Assembly (NCBI GenBank): GCA_002498385.1
Contig: DAHH01000015.1
Span: 80,087 to 144,086 of the forward strand
Direction: 5' to 3'
Length of the DNA stretch: 64,000 bases
Source of the DNA: Methanobacterium sp. UBA410
GTDB taxonomy: Archaea > Methanobacteriota > Methanobacteria > Methanobacteriales > Methanobacteriaceae
The position numbers were made by a program, and so were the translations under genes. Below are positions 18,370-26,471 of this stretch, piece after piece (position 1 is the stretch's first letter; each line of letters starts with the position of its first letter). The notes below the pieces were generated by a model. The model was given only the letters and a program-made list of their open reading frames with translations. It was not told the DNA's origin and did no database searches.

Positions 18370-18789
18370 TCACTTGAATAGTGTGAACTTTCTGGCGAAG
18401 AAGTTCCAGAAGAGAATTAAGACGGCTGCTATCATCTTTGAGATCAGGTAGAAGATATGTACGTAATCTGTGAAGAACCAGATCAGCACCTCGTTGAAGC
18501 CCAAACCCACAACACCAATTAATGCAAAAACTCCAAACTCCAGTTTGGCACTGTCAAGGGTTCGATTGTTGAAAACCCAACCTATACTCAGGAGGTAGTT
18601 AACTATCAGCCCCAAGATAAATGCTATTGCAGCTGAGATAAGGTAATAAATACCAACGAAAGACGTTAAAATGTAGAGGGACCCAATGTCAACCAGGAAC
18701 GCTGCCCCTCCAACAAATGTGTAGCGAAACAACTGGATGAACATTTTTTCAGTGTCATCCCTGAACAATTTTTGTATTATAGTTCCCAT
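18370..18789 (-). CDS. GtrA family membrane protein
   Basis: Four hydrophobic segments with the GtrA pattern (FRYTFVGGAAFLVDIGSLYIL, IAFILGLIVNYLLSIGWVFN, FGVFALIGVVGLGFNEVLIW, a last helix ending FFARKFTLF). GtrA-type proteins help translocate polyprenyl-phosphate-linked sugars across the membrane, fitting the adjacent GT-C and FAD genes. The frame is open to 18801, but the ATG at 18789 lies about 25 nt from a TATA-like TATATTAATA (18811-18820, read on the minus strand) and has no Shine-Dalgarno, suggesting a leaderless message starting there. Confidence 0.83.
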   Translation of the reverse strand: MGTIIQKLFRDDTEKMFIQLFRYTFVGGAAFLVDIGSLYILTSFVGIYYLISAAIAFILGLIVNYLLSIGWVFNNRTLDSAKLEFGVFALIGVVGLGFNEVLIWFFTDYVHIFYLISKMIAAVLILFWNFFARKFTLFK

Positions 18790-18821
18790 TGTAATCATCA
18801 TAGTTAAACTTATATTAATAC

Positions 18822-19682
18822 CAATTTAGTGCAACTCCAAGTTCCTTTCATTCGTTATAAAAGAAGCAGACTAAAACAACAGTAGATTATATAGTAACTC
18901 TTAACAAGTATAAATAATGTTATCACCAAAGCTCAAAACAGTAAGAATTACCGTCCCCTTCCAAAAATATTACTTGAATTCCCTATCCTCCAAGTCAATT
19001 GATCGCCAAAATCGATTCATTATGGCGCTTTTAAATATTTTAGAAGGTATTTCTGGTTTTTAGTTGATTAGTTGTTAGTTTTTAATTAAAATACTGAAAG
19101 AAACCTTTAAACTAATTTTTTACTATAAAAAAGGTATTGTTTGTTCTATTATTGTTTGCTCTATAAGATAACATGGAATTTCCTTGAAATCCTTAATAAA
19201 TCTTTTCCCACCTCTCCCAAATTTCAGATTATAAAATCTTTAAAAGGATTGAATTAATTTTGCGGACTAAAAATAGGATTAACCTTGTCTTAAACCAAAA
19301 ATAGTCAAAATTAAGGGTTATAAATTGTTTATAAACAATGGAATTAAGATGTTTAAAGTTTCATAAGGATTTGAAAAGTTTTTTTTACTGTTAAAAAATT
19401 ACGCTCTTATCGGTTTTTAGGTGCATTGCATATTAATATTAATCTCCATCTTTTTTTTGTTTAGGGATCTATCCGCAGCTGCAAAACTTATTGTTTAATT
19501 CTAGAACTGTGGACCTGCATTTTTTGTTCAGTTCCAGGATAACTTTTAACTGTCTTCTTTAGTTCATGTAAATTTAAAATTCGAGTTCGGCACTTATTTG
19601 TTGAAGTTCATTTTAATTGGATACTTTTTTTATACTGAAACCCTGCATAAGATCGTGTATAAGATCAAGGAGTAGAGGATCA
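18822..19682. other. Long AT-rich spacer with a solo insertion-sequence end
   Basis: About 860 bp without a convincing gene. A 48-codon frame (18917-19063, plus) lacks any ribosome-binding site and looks like chance. The one recognisable item is a copy of an IS terminal repeat at 19402-19425. The rest is oligo-A/T-rich sequence with no repeat or RNA fold I can defend. Confidence 0.6.
19402..19425 (+). repeat. Solo copy of an IS terminal inverted repeat
   Basis: CGCTCTTATCGGT(T)TTTAGGTGCA here matches the left end of the IS remnant at 24059 in 23 of 24 positions. No transposase is attached within 3 kb in the expected orientation, so this is a stranded end of a former copy. Confidence 0.75.
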
Positions 19683-19823
19683 ATGCAAGATGTAAAAAAT
19701 AGGAAAAAAGCCGTTATTCCTAAAAAACAGACTGAAAAAGAGCCAGAGCTACGGCCTGAATACGTAGCAAAGATCCGACGTATAGAAAAGGAAAATAAGA
19801 AACCTATTAAGTATAACTTTTAA
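19683..19823 (+). CDS. Short protein resembling the C-terminal part of DUF2683-type antitoxin-like proteins
   Basis: The 46-residue product is very basic; its second half (EPELRPEYVAKIRRIEKENK) looks like the conserved tail of small archaeal DUF2683 proteins, which normally begin with a ribbon-helix-helix domain absent here. GAGG stands 6 nt before the ATG at 19683. The open frame reaches back to 19617, but that start has no ribosome-binding site. It may be a truncated remnant or an independent small protein. No toxin gene is adjacent. Confidence 0.45.
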   Translation: MQDVKNRKKAVIPKKQTEKEPELRPEYVAKIRRIEKENKKPIKYNF

Positions 19824-19983
19824 GAATTACTGTTTTTACTTTTAATTTAAGGTGTTTATCCAGAAACTGTGACAGGTTTAGGCCCTTAAATCTTCTTAAC
19901 GATCCTATTTTTGGGTTTTCATTGGATTAACATCTAATTTTTGTCTAAAAGCAATAAATGATCGATGAAATTACTATTTCATA

Positions 19984-20241
19984 TCACCTTTTATTAATAA
20001 TATTTTTATAGGTTAATGCCATAACAAACAAAACCATGAACATTATGACAATTGTAGATATATGTGTGGTTAAGAAACAAATTAAAATCACAGCTATAAA
20101 ACTTGTATAAAATACAGATTTACATGAAAATTTTAACATTTTTTGATAAGGATCCTCTGGTATCGGACACCCACAGTAAGCACATTTCAGAGATTTTGAG
20201 CTTATTTTACGTTTACAATTGGGGCAACGAATTATACTCAT
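19984..20241 (-). CDS. Zinc-ribbon membrane protein of unknown function
   Basis: The 85-residue protein begins with a zinc ribbon (CPNCKRK...CAYCGCP, two CxxC knuckles in residues 6-25) followed by two hydrophobic segments (about 42-58 and 60-76). Such small zinc-ribbon membrane proteins are common in Methanobacteriales; their role is unknown. A GGAG-like element (GGAGGGGATTAG) precedes the ATG. It stands alone. Confidence 0.62.
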   Translation of the reverse strand: MSIIRCPNCKRKISSKSLKCAYCGCPIPEDPYQKMLKFSCKSVFYTSFIAVILICFLTTHISTIVIMFMVLFVMALTYKNIINKR

Positions 20242-20442
20242 CTAATCCCCTCCAAAAAATTTAATTAAAAAAATAATCTTTAAAAAATGTGGACATTATA
20301 AACAATATGTTAAATTTTTGATCTGCGAATCTAAAACACATTTTTTTTAAGTAAAATAAATTTTAAAGTTTATCTATTATTTATGTATACCATGGCATGC
20401 TATATGCATATTTGAGTTCAGTGCCCGCTTCGTATACGTTCC

Positions 20443-20894
20443 CTAATTCCAGCACGACAATGGTTGCTGCAATCGGACTAAATTCAGTTGAGCAATAGCT
20501 ATCATAAGAGCCAAAGAACCGTCCGAAGCAGCACCGAGAATTACAGTAGTAGCACCAGCTATGAGAATAAGTTTGTCATGATTAAGATGTTCTACTCCGT
20601 TGATAACATCACAGAATAGTTGGAAAAGACTAATAGTTGCTTGGGTAGCTGTTTCTCCCCAGTGTTCTAGAATCCATCTTTCAAGTTGGATATCGCCCCA
20701 GATATAATCTTCAATACCACACACATTAGAAGTTTCATTTTTTGAAAAATTTTTTTCAATGTCTTTTGTTAAATTCTCAGTTCCGGCGCGATGAACCTGG
20801 TAGAGTTGCGTTTTTTTTTGGCTATTGCATATAGGGGAGATAAGTATATTTTTTGAAGTAATCGTAAGCTTTTACTTTCTTGCGAGTTACCCAT
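20443..20894 (-). pseudogene. Frameshifted ORF of unknown family
   Basis: The obvious frame (GTG at 20724) continues upstream without a start as ...QLYQVHRAGTENLTKD. A second frame begins with ATG at 20894 (MGNSQESKSLRLLQKIYLSP...AIAKKK) and runs into a nine-A tract around 20811-20819; one extra A joins the two into a continuous protein of about 150 residues. The C-terminal half (WILEHWGETATQATISLFQL, then LILIAGATTVILGAASDGS) is partly hydrophobic. I do not recognise it. Because the break is in a homopolymer it could be a sequencing error, or programmed slippage; decay is the simplest reading in this neighbourhood. Confidence 0.5.
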
Positions 20895-21067
20895 ATTAAA
20901 TTTGTCTTATGTTTGGACTTTACTGGTTTGTGGAGATGTCTTTTTAATTAAAGTGTTGATTTTACTTAGAACTAATTCTTATAATAGAAAAAGCTGAGTA
21001 TATAATTTAAGATCTGAAAGGGATATTCAAAATAAAAAAATAAAAAAAATTGATAGTTTTCATTTAA

Positions 21068-21184
21068 TTATTCTTTATTGTGGTATGAACCCATTATCTG
21101 ACCCTTTCTTCCATTTTTAGTATTCCTTTGCCTAATACGAGAGTCATGATGGGTTTTAGGATTACGAATTCGTTCCTTAGCCAT
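21068..21184 (-). CDS. Small basic protein of 38 residues, unknown function
   Basis: ATG at 21184, stop at 21068; the product is highly charged (many Arg, Lys, Asn, His) with the segments RNPKTHHDSRIR and KNGRKGQIMGSYHNKE. GAGGCG lies about 9 nt before the ATG. Composition resembles a nucleic-acid-binding microprotein and the frame is free of the rare-codon, low-complexity look of chance ORFs here. No family recognised. Confidence 0.45.
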   Translation of the reverse strand: MAKERIRNPKTHHDSRIRQRNTKNGRKGQIMGSYHNKE

Positions 21185-21715
21185 CTAAATCGCCTCACTT
21201 TAATTTTAATGAAATTGTCTTTTGAATTTTTTTGGAGGCACTTTACAACAGAATAGTTTTTAATGGCTTTTTTTGAGATCCTGGAAACAAAATTTTATAT
21301 AATACTGATCACTATACACTACCTTGTCACATGGTAATGGTGCCATAAAGTACCAAAACTACTATTTACTTATTGGTCTTCGTAAACTTGTTACGGAGAT
21401 CAAGCTATTACTCTTTTACTTTTAAAACCACCTCTTGATGATACACTACTACTTATTCCACCCGTGTTATTTAAATTTTTCGGTTTAAATAAGGAGTTTT
21501 TGAAAAATAGAACTTATTTCATGGTGTTTGGATGTGTGGAACTAAATTTTTTTGATTTTTTACCAATTACAACCTAAGATCCTGATCGTGATGATTTGCA
21601 TTCCAAAAATGTACTGAAATTTTGGTGAATAACTAATTGTACAAAATGTTACAACTAAAGTTGCATGAAAAGTTACACAAAATGTTATATATCAAGAGGT
21701 ATCATAAAAATTATC
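21185..21715. other. Gene-free spacer with three hairpins
   Basis: About 530 bp without a credible gene. It contains GGTA-ATGG-TG-CCAT...TACC near 21333-21352, a 13-bp G-U-tolerant hairpin at 21373-21403, and a 9-bp perfect hairpin (TTATTTAAA / TTTAAATAA, 21467-21492). Together with the structured element at 21716-21788 it may be a non-autonomous mobile element or a non-coding RNA locus. Confidence 0.4.
21373..21403 (+). ncRNA. 13-bp hairpin with compensatory G-U pairs
   Basis: TTGGTCTTCGTAA (21373-21385) pairs with TTACGGAGATCAA (21391-21403) over 13 positions, two of them G-U as RNA on the plus strand, with the 5-nt loop ACTTG. On the minus strand those two would be A-C mismatches, so the pairing favours plus-strand RNA. 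No family recognised. Confidence 0.4.
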
Positions 21716-21788
21716 AGTGGTGAGTAAGTCCTTCCGAAAGGATGAGGCCCGTGGAGACGGGGTGGGACGAGTAGGAATGGGTTCACCG
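21716..21788 (+). ncRNA. Compact GC-rich structured RNA, possibly an omega-RNA-like right end of an IS200/IS605 element
   Basis: In an otherwise AT-rich region this 70-nt block is GC-rich and folds as a closed junction: outer stem GGTGA (21719-21723) with TCACC (21783-21787); hairpin TCCTT-CCGA-AAGGA (21729-21742); hairpin CCCGT-GGAG-ACGGG (21748-21761); then the single-stranded GTGGGACGAGTAGGAATGG. I recall similar GACGAGTAGGAATGGG-type tails at the 3' end of tnpB genes, where they form the guide-RNA scaffold, but no tnpB is present upstream. It ends just before the DUF3800 pseudogene stop (21794). Confidence 0.4.
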
Positions 21789-21793
21789 TATAA

Positions 21794-22407
21794 CTAACTT
21801 TTTTTAAAGATTTTATCATATGAATCCAGTTTAACGTCTATTCTGTTAGATATCATGTTATAAAACGTTGGATCATTTTCTCTGTACTTCCTGTGGATTG
21901 CTCCAACAATAAAATCTACAGATTGTATTCCATTGTTGCCCCTGGAAGATTCATGTTTAATATCCACTTTACAAGGCATTTTTAAGTCTAAATAACTGTT
22001 AAAACTACCTATATCCTTGTAAGGCAAATATTTATCAATGGTAATTGTTACAGTGGCTGAGATGGACTTAAAATTTCACTGAGTAACCTTGCAATCATGC
22101 GCTTTTCAATTGCAGGTAGATCTGCCCGTAACCTGGGATCTACCCAATTTTTATTTAGTGCAATATAAGATATGGAAACATCCCTCTTTGATATACACTG
22201 TAAAACACGTCTGCGTGTTGCATCTGATGATTCAGTAAATTTAAGTTCTGCTCGTATATATTTCCTGGATAAACCTTGCCTAACCTTCTTAATGCACCTT
22301 GTCGTGGTTTTTTCTGTTTCAGTGCAGAGAGCTGCCACTACAAAATATCTGCTTGATTTAGACTTGAAACCTAAATCCCCTGATTCATCTAAGAATATGT
22401 GCTTCAA
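21794..22407 (-). pseudogene. DUF3800 family protein, frameshifted
   Basis: The first part (TTG start at 22407; MKHIFLDESGDLGFKSKSSRYFVVAAL) is the DUF3800 N-terminus with its LDESGD motif, an RNase H-like fold of unknown function often found in defence and mobile regions. The frame stops at 22048; one added base near 22060-22064 joins it to ISATVTITIDKYLPYKDIGS and the family's C-terminal QSVDFIVGAIHRKYREND. Total about 203 codons. All other parts look complete, so the break is recent or an error. It abuts the structured RNA element. Confidence 0.72.
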
Positions 22408-22734
22408 AAAATCACTTTAACCATTTTTTTCATTATTTATATAATTATATGCCTGTAAATATCTGTTTAATAATGTTAAAAATCTTTATATTGATGATTA
22501 ACTAATTTTCAGTATTCTATATTGGATTATCGCAATATAAAAAAGTTTTGGTTATTGGAGGTTTCTGGATACTTCTTAAAAGTTCCCAAATCCTCTTGGA
22601 TCCAAGTTTTTGCCAAAATTAGAATAAAAAATATCACAATCTGCTGTTTTTTATATAAAATTAAACGCTCATGTTCTGTTGTTGGTGTGGATATTTTTTT
22701 ATTATGTGATGAGTTTTATAGATGTTATATTTAT

Positions 22735-23431
22735 ATGAAAGGTGTTGATCTGGTTTGGGATCTGTTTATTCCCGATGAGAAGAGAGCTATGGATGTTTTT
22801 AGGGGTATTAAATGGGCTAATAGTGTTTATTGTCCACCGTGCCATTCTTTTATCTATTGAAAACCGTGGCGTACAGGATAAAAGTCGCAGATACTCATGT
22901 AATAGTTGTGGATTGAATTTTAGCGATCTTACAGGAACTATATTATGCTAAAAGAAAACTTCCAATGGGTGATATGCTGTATACCCTGTTTAATCTGGAT
23001 AAAAAAAGTATAAAAAGAGGCTTTCAGAGGAGTTAGGACATAAATGGGAGAATATATACCATTTAGCACAGGATTTCAAGAAAAAAAAGGACGTTCCTAA
23101 AAGCAGAGAAAGAGGAACCTGGGCCACAGACAAACCACCAATCCATCACAATGATACAGCAGAAAAACATCACAAAACAATCTTCAATGGTCAAAACCTT
23201 ATCCAAAAAAAAATATATGAAAAGAAATCCAAAAACATTGCAAAAAATCAGTAACAACATTCACAGATGATTACACCATATATTCAACCTAAAAACCACA
23301 CAAAATGGTTAAAACATTACACAATCAACCATTCCTAAAACATATTCAGAGGAATCTCAAAGAAAAACCTAAACAAAACAAACTACCACAAGAACATGAG
23401 CGTTTACAGGGATATTATCTGTCTATTTTAA
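22735..23431 (+). pseudogene. Degraded IS1/IS1595-like transposase with zinc ribbon, copy 1
   Basis: Fragments in shifting frames reconstruct a transposase: MKGVDLVWDLFIPDEKRAMD, RGIKWANSVYCPPCHS (first zinc knuckle), then in another frame GVQDKSRRYSCNSCGLNFSDLTGTI, then KRKLPMGDMLYTLFNLDKKSI, then RLSEELGHKWENIYHLAQDF, GTWATDKPP and finally SVTTFTDDYTIYST with the acidic DDE-type motif. At least four frameshifts are needed, so it is dead. The related minus-strand copy at 24059-24762 shares the ELGHKWE segment. The 327 bp before it (22408-22734) hold nothing else I can support. Confidence 0.75.
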
Positions 23432-23444
23432 TTAATTTAACAGG

Positions 23445-23951
23445 CTACCCATCGGATATAATATATTTATAGAGGTGGTGTGATGATAAGACAAAATGGA
23501 GCATTGATTCTGTATATTTCCGTGCAGCATCTACATCATCTATGTCATAATCCTTTGTTGACATGACAACATCAAATTTTTTCCGCATTTCTTTTTCAAC
23601 CACACTTTTTATAAATTCTATGGTTTCTGTGGGATCTCCCTTTTCTATATCCTTTTCTGCTCTTAGAACAACAGGACCCCAGTCCAATCCGGCTGGTTTA
23701 AGACCAGTGTAAGGAGCACCTTCTCCTTCCCGATGCAGGCGTACAGCTGTTTCAAAAAACCATAGATCAACAATTTCTTTGGCATCTTTTCCTAATTCTC
23801 TTGCCTTAAGGGTTTTATTAAATGCTCGGGTTAGCTCTTCCTCTGATTCTTTAGGTACAAATGGAAGAACATAATTAACATTTTCCATTTTTAAAGCCAT
23901 TTTACAAGCCGTAACTACCGGACCATCCATAGTATCGCAATGAGGTGCCAT
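23445..23951 (-). CDS. DUF6448 family protein
   Basis: About 168 residues, beginning MAPHCDTMDGPVVTACKMAL. The HCDTMDGP start, the central GEGAPYTGLKPAG and the C-terminal SSHHLYKYI match the DUF6448 family, known mainly from bacteria and some methanogens and of unknown function. The conserved His, Cys and Asp residues suggest a metal or redox site, but that is a guess. The ATG at 23951 follows GGAGTGAT; the GTG at 23960 lies within that element. It is intact although wedged between two dead transposases, which hints at selection or recent arrival. Confidence 0.72.
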   Translation of the reverse strand: MAPHCDTMDGPVVTACKMALKMENVNYVLPFVPKESEEELTRAFNKTLKARELGKDAKEIVDLWFFETAVRLHREGEGAPYTGLKPAGLDWGPVVLRAEKDIEKGDPTETIEFIKSVVEKEMRKKFDVVMSTKDYDIDDVDAARKYTESMLHFVLSSHHLYKYIISDG

Positions 23952-24058
23952 ATGTATCACTCCTACCTTTTTTGAATAATAAAAAAATTTCCGCAGATTG
24001 TTGTGACTATATTATATTTTGTCTGGAATTTGAATAAACTTTTGGAGTACTTAATTTT

Positions 24059-24762
24059 CGCTCTTATCGGTCTTTAGGTGCATTACCTGTTATGTGTACT
24101 GCTTTGTCTATCCAGTTTACTCCGTTTATGAATGTGAATTGGAAGAATTTGACGTATTATGTTGAGGTATTTCTTGGAAACGCCTCTAAATATTCTTAAA
24201 TATTATTTTAACAATGAATATCTGTTTTCACAGTTGTTAACATGTTTTTCACGAAGATTGATACATTTCATCTAATTTCTATTTTTTCTGGATAAAACAG
24301 GGTCTTTCATGTTTTTCTCCAGATATTCCTTAAACTCCTTGGATAATCTGTCAATACTCTCCCATTTATGACCTAATTCTTCTGATAACCAATTTGCACT
24401 TTCCTTATTCTGATTTAATATTATATAAAACTTTAATATTATATAAAAACATTTTCACCTGAAGATAAGTGTTTATTGGCAAATATTGTTTCAGAAAAAA
24501 TCTGTGAAATTATCCACCACATTCATATACACAGAATAAGCGCCCAACTCGCTTATTATAAAACATAACCACGCTTATAAAACATTATAAAGACCCACAC
24601 TCAGGACAATATACACCGTTAGACTATCATACATCTAAAAAAAAATTCAAAACCTTCTCATCATCCCCAATAAACAACTCCAACACCAAATCACTCTTCA
24701 TACCTAAAAAACATAACACCACATACTTCTTAAACCTTTGCACTAATAAACAGATAAGAGCG
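24059..24762 (-). mobile_element. Decayed insertion sequence with terminal inverted repeats, copy 2
   Basis: The two ends, CGCTCTTATC... at 24059-24082 and its complement at 24739-24762, match in 19 of 24 positions, with the outer 10 bp identical. Inside, on the minus strand, frames give MKSDLVLELFIGDDEKVLNF, a zinc knuckle (VYCPECGS), and near the 3' end SANWLSEELGHKWESIDRLS, KEFKEYLEKNMKD and VNWIDKAVHITG. Several frameshifts and stops show the transposase is dead. Family: IS1/IS1595-like by the zinc ribbon and helical domain. I see no clear target-site duplication. Confidence 0.72.
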
Positions 24763-24867
24763 TTAAAAAAAATAATTCCAAAATAGCCAAAATAACTCTT
24801 TTTTTGATTTAATAAGTCCCAATCATAAAATAGTTTTTTATAAATTCATGGTTTGTATAACCAAATA

Positions 24868-24907
24868 ATTAATACAAAGAGGGCCTTTAATACAAAGAGG
24901 ACCTTGT
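24868..24907. repeat. Tandem duplication (unit about 21 bp)
   Basis: TAATACAAAGAGG followed by GCCTT or ACCTT occurs twice in a row in the spacer between the IS remnant and the first DUF2142 gene. The 240-bp spacer holds nothing else recognisable. Confidence 0.75.
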
Positions 24908-25002
24908 AAAAAAAGTTTAAATTAGAATCTAAATGAAAAAACTTTAAAATTAATATTCTTTAAAATTTAGTAGTTTATATTCTTCCAGACAAAAAGTAGG
25001 TA

Positions 25003-26370
25003 TTAAAAAATATAAAGCCTCCTTAAAACTGTAAATACTGTAAATGACAGTATAACCAAACTAAATATTACTATGAAAACGTTTAAACCCTTCACTTGTT
25101 TCTTGATCCTGTTGTTGTAGAAGAGTAAAAAGAGTAGGGGAGCCACTGGAACGAAGTACCTGCCCTGCACACCTCCCACCGTACTTTTACCAACAGGAGT
25201 CCATGCAACATATTCCACTGCAAATATCATGAAACAGATGAAAAGAAACGTTCCTGCAATGACGAACCTCTGCTTTCTGCTGATCCTTATCTCATTCTTA
25301 TCAAGCAGGGCAGCTGCCATGAGCACTGCAACGTAAGAGTAAGTTACCCACCTTGGTAAAAAGATCACCCATCCTATATGGCCAACTGCTTCTATAAGGT
25401 AGGTGCAGGAATTGGCCCACAACGTATGGGACATCACGCTTGGAAAGACAAGGGGATTTGAAAGTATGTAAGACATTTGCCCTTGAATTGAGGTTTTATA
25501 ATTTTCAGGTACGTACAAAGTGTGGGTTGCAATGTACCAGATTGACTCAATTGCCATTATGGATAAGAACATGACAGCAAAGGTTAATAATATTTTCCTG
25601 CGATTTCCAAGTTTATAAGATGGAATGAGGAAAAATAAGAATATCAAAATGAAATAGAAAGGTTTTGACAGGGTTAACATTAAAACCAGCCCAAACAGGA
25701 TGACAAGATCGAGGTTGGTGATCACTTTTTTACCCTCGTCAAAGGCAAACTTCAGGAAGATGGCAATGACCAGGAAGGATACTGCTATGGTAAAACTGTC
25801 TGCAGAAAGGGAAGCACCCTGGAAAATTGTCATGGGCATTAAAGCCAGCAAAAATAGCACCCATTTATGAACAGGTGTTATCCTAATTGCCAGATATATC
25901 AACAAAAGCCAGACAATCAGATTCATCAATCTACCAATGTAAAGCAGAAACAGGACTGGTAAGTTAAAGAGTTTGCCAACGTCCATTCCAAGGGCTGAAG
26001 CAAGGTAAGGAATTGGTGGATAGGTCACGATGGCATAGATTGAAATGTCCTGGTGAACCGTGGATGTTTTGTTTAAAGGTATAGAGAACGCTGAAGTGAT
26101 GTTGGTTAAGGGTATCCTTCCCTGAGGGTACTTGCAAACATCCAGTTTTTGAGCTGCATCCAGCATGCTATCTGTGATGGTAACTACTGCTCCTCCGCTT
26201 ACCTTCTCCGGTGTTATATGTCCTTCAGATACATCTGAAGCCCTGAAAAAATGTGTTTGTTCATCAATAACCTGAAAAGGAGGAACTATGACTAAAAAAC
26301 TCAAACCATAAATCAGCGCTATGATAATAAAAGCTGTTTCTGGTTTAATATTACGTAATCTAAAAATCAT
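25003..26370 (-). CDS. DUF2142 membrane protein, copy 1
   Basis: A 455-residue protein with about twelve membrane segments and the DUF2142 features: VPPFQVIDEQTHFFRA just after the first helix (conserved Asp-Glu in the first outer loop), GRIPL, a PLPYLASALGM-like segment, the core KWVLFLLALMPMTIFQGASLSADS, and a GRYFVPVAPLLFLLFYN C-terminal motif. The family is distantly related to GT-C glycosyltransferases and is found in surface-polysaccharide loci; activity is unproven. Its neighbour 26472-27842 is a close paralog. No Shine-Dalgarno precedes the ATG; a TATA box lies 27 bp upstream. Confidence 0.82.
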   Translation of the reverse strand: MIFRLRNIKPETAFIIIALIYGLSFLVIVPPFQVIDEQTHFFRASDVSEGHITPEKVSGGAVVTITDSMLDAAQKLDVCKYPQGRIPLTNITSAFSIPLNKTSTVHQDISIYAIVTYPPIPYLASALGMDVGKLFNLPVLFLLYIGRLMNLIVWLLLIYLAIRITPVHKWVLFLLALMPMTIFQGASLSADSFTIAVSFLVIAIFLKFAFDEGKKVITNLDLVILFGLVLMLTLSKPFYFILIFLFFLIPSYKLGNRRKILLTFAVMFLSIMAIESIWYIATHTLYVPENYKTSIQGQMSYILSNPLVFPSVMSHTLWANSCTYLIEAVGHIGWVIFLPRWVTYSYVAVLMAAALLDKNEIRISRKQRFVIAGTFLFICFMIFAVEYVAWTPVGKSTVGGVQGRYFVPVAPLLFLLFYNNRIKKQVKGLNVFIVIFSLVILSFTVFTVLRRLYIF

Positions 26371-26392
26371 TAGAACAAAAATTGGATTCCAT

Positions 26393-26402
26393 TATTTATA
26401 AA
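26393..26402 (-). promoter_or_regulatory. TATA box for DUF2142 copy 1, leaderless arrangement
   Basis: On the minus strand the element reads TTTATAAAT, centred about 27 bp before the ATG at 26370. Archaeal transcription starts about 25-27 bp downstream of the TATA centre, so the RNA should begin at or next to the start codon; no Shine-Dalgarno is present. Confidence 0.55.
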
Positions 26403-26471
26403 ACTTTGTTCAAGAATCAAAAATTAAATTTAAACCATTCACTGAAGATTCCACTAAATAAAAAAACTGAT

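Noticed and set aside
18917..19063. 48-codon plus-strand frame (MLSPKLKTVRITVPF...) upstream of the solo IS end
   Set aside because: No Shine-Dalgarno and no TATA box at a leaderless distance; composition fits chance in this AT-rich spacer. Not called as a gene.
21716..21788. Structured block as a hammerhead ribozyme or classic riboswitch
   Set aside because: GATGAG and CGAAA-like strings are present, but not in the order or with the stems a hammerhead needs, and no known riboswitch core matches. No gene follows on the plus strand for it to control.
22522..22860. 113-codon frame reaching far upstream of the transposase remnant
   Set aside because: Only the part from 22735 resembles a transposase; the upstream codons are AT-driven extension rich in Ile, Lys and Phe with no ribosome-binding site.
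22735..24762. The two transposase remnants as one composite transposon around DUF6448
   Set aside because: Clear terminal repeats were found only for the minus-strand copy; I could not find matching ends for the plus-strand copy or a target duplication, so a composite unit is not supported.
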